A DNA stretch of 7,154 nucleotides from an uncultured Bacillota bacterium (GTDB taxonomy: Bacteria; Bacillota_I; Bacilli_A; RF39; UBA660). Of the stretch, positions 1 through 4,935 are shown piece after piece (position 1 is the stretch's first letter; each line of letters opens with the position of its first letter). Made by a program: the position numbers and the translations under genes. Under the pieces are notes generated by a model that was given only the letters and a program-made list of their open reading frames with translations, made no database searches and was not told where the DNA came from. The stretch lies in NCBI GenBank assembly GCA_947179265.1, contig CAMXBB010000074.1, forward strand, positions 1-7,154, written 5' to 3'.

Positions 1-187
1 CTAAAAGATTTATATCATCCTCATATTCTGGTACAACATTATAATCAATATCACTATCACTATCAAACAAGTTATCTGAGCGATTTAATATATAATCTAT
101 TGAGAAAACCCCTATTGCTAAGATTATAACTGTTAATATGATTGCTATAACTAAACAATAGTCATTTTCTTTTAACTTCTCTTTCAT
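1..187 (-). CDS. Partial single-pass membrane protein, C-terminus cut by window edge
   Basis: The first 62 codons of an ORF run off the left edge and are too short for most ORF callers. The start is ATG at 187-185, preceded by AGGTG (198-194) at a 6-base spacing; an in-frame GTG at 196-194 is part of that ribosome binding site and is less likely. The protein opens with a short basic stretch (MKEKLKEND). One hydrophobic segment at about residues 11-36 (YCLVIAIILTVIILAIGVF region) follows. Then comes an acidic, Asp/Ser-rich stretch (DSDSDID, PEYEDD), probably outside the cell because the positive charges lie before the membrane segment. The layout of short cytoplasmic N-terminus plus one membrane span resembles the 323-residue protein just upstream, suggesting a related envelope role. 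No family is recognised, and the functional domain would lie outside the window. Confidence 0.6.
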   Translation of the reverse strand, partial: MKEKLKENDYCLVIAIILTVIILAIGVFSIDYILNRSDNLFDSDSDIDYNVVPEYEDDINLL

Positions 188-204
188 TTTTTTCACCTAA
201 ATTA

Positions 205-233
205 ATTATAAAAAAATAATTGAATATAATCAA
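205..233 (-). promoter_or_regulatory. Candidate sigma-70-type promoter for the partial membrane gene
   Basis: On the minus strand, TTGATT (233-228) and a perfect TATAAT (210-205) are separated by 17 bases. The predicted RNA start, near 198, falls almost on the AGGTG ribosome binding site, so the leader would be very short. The -35 box overlaps a hairpin that may end the preceding gene. AT-rich DNA produces TATAAT by chance, so confidence is moderate. Confidence 0.42.
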
Positions 234-237
234 TTAT
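210..237 (-). terminator. Weak AT-rich hairpin with T run after the 323-residue gene
   Basis: On the minus strand an 8-base arm ATAATTGA (237-230), a 6-base loop and the perfect complement TCAATTAT (223-216) are followed by T residues continuing to 210. The stop codon of the upstream gene (236-234) lies inside the first arm. Only one of the eight pairs is G-C, so termination is probably partial. Confidence 0.38.
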
Positions 238-1205
238 CTTTTCACGATGCTATCTATATAATAACTATCATTTACCTTCTTAAATCGGTAATCAACTTTA
301 GTTAAAGAATCCGCATAAGTACTTAAATCAGCTTTAGGACCTACTGCTTCATCCAAGTTTTCTACATTATATACATTATTATCCTTAATAAGAGCAACTA
401 TCGTAGTTATAATTATTTCACCATTATTTTCTTTGATATCAATAATCTTATTGGTTGCTATATCATCTATTTCTGAATTATTAGATATTGCAATGTAAGC
501 TCTATTATTAGTCGAATAAGCATAACTTAAATTATCAGCCATAAAATTAGTAGCTACATAACCTTCATTTGAACCAAATAATTTATTATAAGCATTCATA
601 ATATCTTCTTCAGAAATAGTATTTATAATACCATCAACGTTGATAGTTGACTTATCTAGTAATCGATATGCTAAAGCTAGCTTAGAATCAGCTGCTAAAG
701 TATTCATCGATATATTTCCTTTAAATAGGTCAAAATCTGCTACTTTAATACTATCTAGTAAACTGCCATATTCTTTTATATACCAATCTAAATCCTTTAT
801 TAATTCTGTAGTAGTAGTCTCCTTAGTTGTTACACTTGAAGTAGTTTTCCCACCTGTTTTCAATATTTCAATATTATCTGATTTATAAAGACAATAGATC
901 ATATAACAAGCACCTGCTATAAGCAATAAGATATAGATATATAATCTAAATATTTTAAAACTCTTAGCACGATTAATCTTTTTTTGTTCCTTAGCAATAT
1001 CTTTTTTTATATCATCCATTATTTCACTAGATATTTGGGATTTAAGTGCTTCTTTATATTCATGATCAAAACTTTTTTTTACATCGTCTACAATGGCAGA
1101 ACAAATTTCATCTTTATGCTTCGTATTTATTTCTTCCATTATATCTTGCTTAAGTTGTTCTTTAGTCTTTTTATCTAATACAGTATCATTTTCTTTTTTT
1201 GCCAT
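234..1205 (-). CDS. Unrecognised single-pass membrane protein with charged helical N-terminus
   Basis: This 323-residue protein matches no family I can name. Residues 1-80 are highly charged, helix-forming and probably cytoplasmic, with three similar segments spaced along them (IMEEI, IVDDV, IMDDI, each followed by Lys-rich sequence), which suggests a coiled coil or amphipathic repeat. One membrane segment spans about 86-107 (IYILLLIAGACYMIYC region). A Thr-rich linker (TTSSVTTKETTTTE) then leads to an extracellular domain of about 185 residues. That domain has alternating hydrophobic strands, contains no Cys, and shows no catalytic motif. The start at 1205 is chosen because GAGG (1218-1215) lies nine bases ahead of it; an in-frame ATG at 1220 overlaps that site and lacks its own. 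The gene follows the deacetylase by 57 bases and probably has its own promoter. A receptor or envelope-assembly role is possible but unproven. Confidence 0.8.
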   Translation of the reverse strand: MAKKENDTVLDKKTKEQLKQDIMEEINTKHKDEICSAIVDDVKKSFDHEYKEALKSQISSEIMDDIKKDIAKEQKKINRAKSFKIFRLYIYILLLIAGACYMIYCLYKSDNIEILKTGGKTTSSVTTKETTTTELIKDLDWYIKEYGSLLDSIKVADFDLFKGNISMNTLAADSKLALAYRLLDKSTINVDGIINTISEEDIMNAYNKLFGSNEGYVATNFMADNLSYAYSTNNRAYIAISNNSEIDDIATNKIIDIKENNGEIIITTIVALIKDNNVYNVENLDEAVGPKADLSTYADSLTKVDYRFKKVNDSYYIDSIVKR

Positions 1206-1214
1206 ACTAATATA

Positions 1215-1218
1215 CCTC
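1215..1218 (-). promoter_or_regulatory. Ribosome binding site deciding the start at 1205
   Basis: GAGG on the minus strand is nine bases upstream of ATG 1205-1203. It overlaps the more distal ATG at 1220-1218, whose own upstream sequence (TTCAAGAAGT) has no good Shine-Dalgarno match. The shorter MAKKEND start is therefore preferred over MRYISM. Confidence 0.6.
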
Positions 1219-1233
1219 ATACTTCTTGAATTT

Positions 1234-1262
1234 ATTATAGAATAATCTTGACGTTAAATCAA
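1234..1262 (-). promoter_or_regulatory. Candidate promoter between deacetylase and membrane protein gene
   Basis: On the minus strand, TTGATT (1262-1257) lies directly after the deacetylase stop codon. A 17-base spacer and a perfect TATAAT (1239-1234) follow. Predicted RNA start is near 1227, giving a leader of about 20 bases before ATG 1205. No terminator is seen after the deacetylase, so read-through from that gene is also possible. Confidence 0.5.
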
Positions 1263-2711
1263 TTAATTATTGATACTATGATGACATGTTTGGGAATTAA
1301 CCATCAAAGTTTTGAATGTATAACCATTGTCTAATGCATATTTTATAATAGTTTCAATCGAGGAAACAGTACTTCTCTTAATATCATGCATTAAAATAAC
1401 TGATGACTTCCTAGAATTTATTCCATTTATTACGTTATTAATTATTTTTTCGCTATTAGCACCAGCGGCATCTTCGGAATCAACATTCCAATCGAAGTAT
1501 ACATAGCCATTTTTACTCATCTTGCTTGCAATAGCTTTCACTACACCAGTAGAATACTTTTTACTTACAGTATTACTACTTCCTCCAGGAAAACGGAAAA
1601 TACTTACCCTCTCTCCTGTATAATCATATATAATTTGATTCATATCATTAAAATCTTTTACATAAGTAGCAACACTTCGATAAATATTCCATTTATGAGT
1701 AAGAGAATGAACACCAATGGCATGACCTTCTTCATACTCTCTTTTTATTAAATGGGTATACTTTTTAAACTGATTAGTAACAAAAAAAGTTGCTTTTACA
1801 TCATATTTCTTTAAAATATCTAATAATTCTTCAGTATACATTCCAGGTCCATCATCAAATGTAAGATATATTACTCGTTCTTCATTAACATTATGAGTAT
1901 TACTATGTTTTTCATAAACAATAACTTTGCGATTCTTAATAGTTTCTAATCCTGATGCACTTACATAACTATACTTAATAAGATATTCACCAGGAGTACT
2001 TGTATCAACTGTTCCACTAATATTTAAAGATTCATTACTATCTTTACCACATCCATCAGTTAGTGAAGCTCCTTCTTCCTTGTATTCATCACCAACAGCT
2101 AGATATATTAATTCTTTACCATTTAAAGTTATTATTGCTGCATCTTCATCATTAATAATCTTGATAGGAACTTCTTTTTTACTTTCATTTCCAGCACTAT
2201 CTTTTACCGATAAAGAAACATGATCATCTTTAACATCAACTACTACTTTATCAGTTATAATTCCATCATAATTATCTTCAGCTTGATAATCAATATTCAA
2301 CTTATCTTTTTTCTTGCAATAATATTTTGCAACATAATCTTGATTCACGATAATATCAGGTTTAACGTCATCAACTACTTCAACATATCTCTTTGCTTTA
2401 TAAATCTTATCATCATAATTAATCTCATAGTCAACTTCATATTGCCCGATTACCTCTTTATTAACATTTTCTTTAATCTTGTAATCAACATTTTCTAAAT
2501 CGATTTCTTTATTATTAATTTTAATAGAAAAGCCTTCATCAACATAATCGTTATTTAAAGATAATTTGTAATATTCATTTCCATTCAAAACAATAGCTAC
2601 ATCTTCTTTTTTGCCTTTTACTGAAAAAAGGAATGCACACAATAAAATAATAGCTATAATACCTAAATATAAAAATGTAATAATCTTCTTGTTTCTTATA
2701 ATATCACTCAT
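1263..2711 (-). CDS. Membrane-anchored polysaccharide deacetylase (NodB family, PgdA-like)
   Basis: This 482-residue enzyme is predicted to remove acetyl groups from N-acetylated glycans, most likely peptidoglycan N-acetylglucosamine, on the outer cell surface. An N-terminal membrane anchor lies at about 12-30. Three Ig-like modules follow: DUF5011-like at about 37-113, a second at 118-186 ending in a DSAGN turn, and another DUF5011-like at 192-267. The NodB domain at about 278-470 has every signature motif: TFDDGP (284-289, catalytic Asp and metal Asp), HSLTH (335-339, metal His335 and His339), RFPGG (373-377), DWNVDSED (407-414) and LMHD (440-443, catalytic His). Carbohydrate esterase family 4 enzymes of this type give lysozyme resistance in Gram-positives. 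The substrate here is inferred; a surface polysaccharide such as poly-GlcNAc cannot be excluded. The start has GAGGA (2725-2721) nine bases upstream. Confidence 0.92.
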   Translation of the reverse strand: MSDIIRNKKIITFLYLGIIAIILLCAFLFSVKGKKEDVAIVLNGNEYYKLSLNNDYVDEGFSIKINNKEIDLENVDYKIKENVNKEVIGQYEVDYEINYDDKIYKAKRYVEVVDDVKPDIIVNQDYVAKYYCKKKDKLNIDYQAEDNYDGIITDKVVVDVKDDHVSLSVKDSAGNESKKEVPIKIINDEDAAIITLNGKELIYLAVGDEYKEEGASLTDGCGKDSNESLNISGTVDTSTPGEYLIKYSYVSASGLETIKNRKVIVYEKHSNTHNVNEERVIYLTFDDGPGMYTEELLDILKKYDVKATFFVTNQFKKYTHLIKREYEEGHAIGVHSLTHKWNIYRSVATYVKDFNDMNQIIYDYTGERVSIFRFPGGSSNTVSKKYSTGVVKAIASKMSKNGYVYFDWNVDSEDAAGANSEKIINNVINGINSRKSSVILMHDIKRSTVSSIETIIKYALDNGYTFKTLMVNSQTCHHSINN

Positions 2712-2733
2712 ATGTTTTATTCCTCACACCAAT

Positions 2734-2742
2734 ATTATAACA
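2734..2742 (-). promoter_or_regulatory. Extended -10 promoter of the deacetylase gene
   Basis: On the minus strand TGTTATAAT (2742-2734) is a perfect -10 with an upstream TG, the extended -10 form that tolerates a poor -35. At 17 bases upstream the -35 is only ATGCTT (2762-2757). Predicted RNA start is near 2727, just before the GAGGA ribosome binding site at 2725-2721. It diverges from the tRNA promoter. Confidence 0.5.
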
Positions 2743-2776
2743 CTTTATAAATTTAAAAGCATAATATATTTTCTTA

Positions 2777-2806
2777 TTGACAAAGGTATTATAGATATAG
2801 TATATT
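2777..2806 (+). promoter_or_regulatory. Promoter of tRNA-Glu
   Basis: A consensus TTGACA (2777-2782), an 18-base spacer and TATATT (2801-2806) place the RNA start a few bases ahead of the mature tRNA 5' end at 2817. A near-consensus promoter fits a stable RNA gene. Confidence 0.7.
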
Positions 2807-2816
2807 CTATATGCAC

Positions 2817-2893
2817 GGCCCGTTGGTGAAGTGGTTGAACACACATGCCTTTCACGCATGCATTCATGGGTTCAAATCCCGTACGGGTCACCA
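2817..2893 (+). tRNA. tRNA-Glu (anticodon UUC)
   Basis: The full cloverleaf is visible. The 7-bp acceptor pairs 2817-2823 with 2883-2889, with one G-U pair. The D arm has a 3-bp GTG/CAC stem. The anticodon stem is CATGC/GCATG with loop CTTTCAC, placing anticodon TTC at 2851-2853. The T arm is ATGGG, loop TTCAAAT, CCCGT. The discriminator is A and the CCA end is encoded (2891-2893). The acceptor sequence and A discriminator match the Bacillus-type tRNA-Glu. It stands alone between its own promoter and terminator. Charged Glu-tRNA serves translation and, in many bacteria, tetrapyrrole synthesis or amidation to Gln-tRNA. Confidence 0.96.
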
Positions 2894-2904
2894 TTTAGAA
2901 TATG

Positions 2905-2932
2905 AACACTCGATTAATAGCGAGTGTTTTTT
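2905..2932 (+). terminator. Intrinsic terminator of tRNA-Glu
   Basis: AACACTCG (2905-2912), an 8-base loop and its perfect complement CGAGTGTT (2921-2928) are followed by a T run to 2932. It starts 12 bases after the tRNA CCA end. The stem has four G-C pairs and is the strongest terminator in the window. Confidence 0.85.
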
Positions 2933-2944
2933 ATTAATAAATTA

Positions 2945-2953
2945 TGTTATTAT
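2945..2953 (+). promoter_or_regulatory. Possible extended -10 of the 162-residue gene
   Basis: TGTTATTAT (2945-2953) fits an extended -10 element between the tRNA terminator and the AGGAGG site. A -35 would have to lie in the terminator, where none is evident. If real, the RNA would start near 2960, directly at the ribosome binding site. Read-through from the tRNA is the alternative. Confidence 0.3.
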
Positions 2954-2960
2954 ACCCTAT

Positions 2961-2966
2961 AGGAGG
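2961..2966 (+). promoter_or_regulatory. Perfect Shine-Dalgarno deciding the start at 2971
   Basis: AGGAGG lies four bases before ATG 2971-2973. The in-frame ATG at 2944 lies upstream of this site and has none of its own, so the nine extra codons it would add are not counted as coding. Confidence 0.8.
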
Positions 2967-2970
2967 AATT

Positions 2971-3459
2971 ATGGAAAACAATATTGATTTATATAACTTT
3001 AACAATCTTGATACTCTTTCAGATTTAGACATTGACACAGAAATAATAGCTAAGTTGATTATTGAAATAAAAAAAGCTTTAAAAGCAAATAGAATACAAT
3101 ATCCAGGGCTGAACATGTGTTATCAAAGATTTTCCAATCATACCAGTTTGTTAGGAATTAAATTATCCTCTGGAGATGATTTTGATATCGATAATTATAT
3201 GTTTTTAGGATGCACACCAGATGAATTTAATCATTGTGATATCTACCTTCATGCTAAGGCTAAATCAGCTCAAAAGACATCAGCAATTGTTAATATGATC
3301 ACTAAGTCTCTTATAGAATTCTTTGAAAGCTTCGAAAGTGATTTGAAGAAAAAAGGATTAGAAAACTTAGAATTATCTTTTAAAGTACCACTAGATGAAC
3401 AACCAGCAAAAAAAGAAACAATTAGAAGTCTAATTAAACGATTGATTCAAATAAAATAA
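2971..3459 (+). CDS. Unrecognised small cytoplasmic protein, 162 residues
   Basis: I do not recognise this protein. It has no signal peptide or membrane segment and is presumably cytoplasmic. Residues 1-25 are acidic and Asn/Asp-rich (ENNIDLYNFNNLDTLSDLD). A helical segment rich in Lys and Ile follows (about 23-40), then a mixed region containing Cys, Tyr and Arg (about 43-52) and strands around SLLGIKLSSGDDFDID. A long amphipathic helix lies at about 95-125, and the tail is strongly basic (IRSLIKRLIQIK). There is no obvious catalytic, nucleotide-binding or DNA-binding signature. It is the only protein-coding gene on the plus strand, following tRNA-Glu and converging on the cohesin-like gene. 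The excellent ribosome binding site, sensible composition and terminator support a real gene. Confidence 0.75.
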   Translation: MENNIDLYNFNNLDTLSDLDIDTEIIAKLIIEIKKALKANRIQYPGLNMCYQRFSNHTSLLGIKLSSGDDFDIDNYMFLGCTPDEFNHCDIYLHAKAKSAQKTSAIVNMITKSLIEFFESFESDLKKKGLENLELSFKVPLDEQPAKKETIRSLIKRLIQIK

Positions 3460-3484
3460 AACTACTTTTTTAAGTAGTTTTATT
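3455..3484. terminator. Bidirectional terminator shared by convergent genes
   Basis: A perfect 13-bp inverted repeat (3455-3467 with 3472-3484) with a 4-base loop has A-rich left and T-rich right flanks, so it can end transcripts from either strand. Both stop codons lie inside it: TAA at 3457-3459 for the plus-strand gene and TAA at 3482-3480 for the minus-strand gene. The genes' 3' ends are only 20 bases apart. Confidence 0.75.
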
Positions 3485-4925
3485 GTTTATCAGAATAATC
3501 ATCAACGCTGCTAAAAGCTTGATTAATTCCAATTACTGGACTATCGGTTGTCTCAGAAGTGTTATTAACCAAGTCAGTATTTATAGGAATTGTTTTTTCT
3601 TCTAACCAAGCTTCACTAGCTTCGTCAATTTGTTTTTTTTCTAAATCACTTACTTGATTAGTCAAATTACCTTGTTGTGGGATATTAGATTCGATTGGAG
3701 TTATCACTGGTTGTTCTGGATTTGCATAAGCTTCAAAAATTTCTATATCATCATCCATTATCTCATTAGATACCACATTTTCCCCAACTGGACTTTCAAT
3801 AAATTCAACATTGTTATTTGAAATCTTAAGATTATTCGATTTTTTTTTAACATTCATAATCTCTTTTAGAACTATTATAATGATTCCAATTAATAGAATA
3901 CTTCCAATAGTAATTAAAAATACCTTTAAAGAAATTCCCTCTTGTTTTTTGATTGATATCTTTATTTTATATTCAATATAATCATCACTAGTACTACTAG
4001 ATACCCTAATCATTAACTCTTTTTGATCTGCAATATTTACTACTCCAACATTATCGACCAAGATATCATCAGAACTCTTTTCAGCTATGATATAAATTTC
4101 TTTTACATCCTCATCTACTTCAATAGAATAGTTAATTTTATTAGGACTAAACTTGATATCATAACCTACTATCTTTAGATCTTTTAATCTAATAGCTTCA
4201 GGAATACTATCAATGTTAATCGTTTTGTTTTCGGTATTCTTTTCATTTTGGTCTTCACCTATAGAATCATTTGTTATATCAATTTTTAAAGTAGTATTAG
4301 TTGAAGTTGGATTTACTTCTTGTCCACCACTATTAGAAGATGTTGGTTTGGAAGTTGATGTACTCTTAGTTGATGATTTACTAGTAGACTTCGATGTTGT
4401 ACTAGCTTTTTTGGTTGAGGAACTAGTAGTAGTACGATAAGGAGCAGTTGACTTCGTTGTTTTTGTAGTACTCTTTGTAGTCGTTCCTGAAATAGTTAAT
4501 GACTTACTTCCAGAACTTATAGTAATCTTTTTTAATCCTTCGTAATCCCAAGCATCACTACCGATAGTTGACGCTTTAAATGTTGCTGTACTATTGGTAT
4601 TACTAACGCACGACATAGTTAACAAAGTTGTTCCACTTTTGATACCATCTGTAGATGAATATGTCGAATGACACACTCCACCATTACAATTTGTTACTCC
4701 ACTAGAATGTGTTGATGAAACCTTACATTCAGCGTTTACTATACTAAATTGCATTTGAAAACTACCTGCAACATCAGTCCCTTTATATGAAACCTTTACA
4801 TCATAACTCTTACCTATAGTAGCACTACTAGGAACAGTTATCTCATAATTATTAAGAGCATTTACATTCATTCCGCAAATAACAAAAGATATTATACTAA
4901 TAATTAACAAATTAATTTTTTTCAT
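3480..4925 (-). CDS. Membrane-anchored surface protein with cohesin-like and cadherin-like domains
   Basis: This 481-residue protein is a probable surface anchor. A signal peptide (1-23, cleaved after VNA) is followed by a cohesin-like beta-sandwich at about 27-147. Cohesin-type features there are ATIGKSYDVKVSYKG, VAGSFQMQFS, GTTLLTMSCVS and a closing SGSKSLTI strand. It carries four Cys (67, 80, 85, 106), possibly two disulfides. A Ser/Thr/Lys linker runs about 148-200. A cadherin-like beta-sandwich resembling PF12733 lies at about 246-325 (IRLKDLKIVGYDIKFSPNK, NYSIEV, YKIKI). A membrane segment (about 333-356) and a basic stop-transfer stretch lead to a cytoplasmic tail of about 120 residues that is acidic and Asn/Glu-rich. 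The gene follows the dockerin-bearing protease by 8 bases, with AGGTGAT (4935-4929) overlapping the protease stop. Holding that protease on the cell is the inferred job. The cohesin assignment is by pattern only. Confidence 0.82.
   Translation of the reverse strand: MKKINLLIISIISFVICGMNVNALNNYEITVPSSATIGKSYDVKVSYKGTDVAGSFQMQFSIVNAECKVSSTHSSGVTNCNGGVCHSTYSSTDGIKSGTTLLTMSCVSNTNSTATFKASTIGSDAWDYEGLKKITISSGSKSLTISGTTTKSTTKTTKSTAPYRTTTSSSTKKASTTSKSTSKSSTKSTSTSKPTSSNSGGQEVNPTSTNTTLKIDITNDSIGEDQNEKNTENKTINIDSIPEAIRLKDLKIVGYDIKFSPNKINYSIEVDEDVKEIYIIAEKSSDDILVDNVGVVNIADQKELMIRVSSSTSDDYIEYKIKISIKKQEGISLKVFLITIGSILLIGIIIIVLKEIMNVKKKSNNLKISNNNVEFIESPVGENVVSNEIMDDDIEIFEAYANPEQPVITPIESNIPQQGNLTNQVSDLEKKQIDEASEAWLEEKTIPINTDLVNNTSETTDSPVIGINQAFSSVDDYSDKQ
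4323..4484 (-). repeat. Low-complexity Ser/Thr/Lys linker coding region
   Basis: About 54 codons encode almost only Ser, Thr and Lys in irregular short units (TTKST, STSK, KSTS). This is typical of a flexible spacer holding a surface domain away from the membrane, and a possible O-glycosylation region. The codons vary, so it is not an exact DNA repeat. Confidence 0.7.
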
Positions 4926-4928
4926 AAC

Positions 4929-4935
4929 ATCACCT
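4929..4935 (-). promoter_or_regulatory. Ribosome binding site overlapping the upstream stop codon
   Basis: AGGTGAT on the minus strand starts inside the protease TAG stop (4936-4934) and precedes ATG 4925. This arrangement is typical of translational coupling, so protease and anchor should be made together from one message. Confidence 0.65.

Noticed and set aside
2220..2498. Plus-strand ORF of 92 codons inside the deacetylase gene
   Set aside because: It is an Ile/Asn-rich antisense shadow of a clear NodB-family gene, with no ribosome binding site.
2611..2829. Plus-strand ORF of 72 codons running into tRNA-Glu
   Set aside because: It overlaps the deacetylase start, both divergent promoters and the tRNA, so it is not a gene.
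2944..2970. Upstream ATG at 2944 for the 162-residue gene
   Set aside because: The AGGAGG site at 2961-2966 lies downstream of it and serves ATG 2971.
2934..3116. Minus-strand ORF of 60 codons opposite the 162-residue gene
   Set aside because: It is antisense to a gene with a perfect ribosome binding site and has no features of its own.
4213..4440. Plus-strand ORF of 75 codons opposite the Ser/Thr linker
   Set aside because: Its Val/Asp/Leu-rich content is just the reverse reading of the low-complexity Ser/Thr/Lys codons.
4866..4880. Lipoprotein cleavage site at Cys17 of the cohesin-like protein
   Set aside because: The residues before it (Phe-Val-Ile) do not fit a lipobox, and a normal signal peptidase site (VNA) follows at residue 23.
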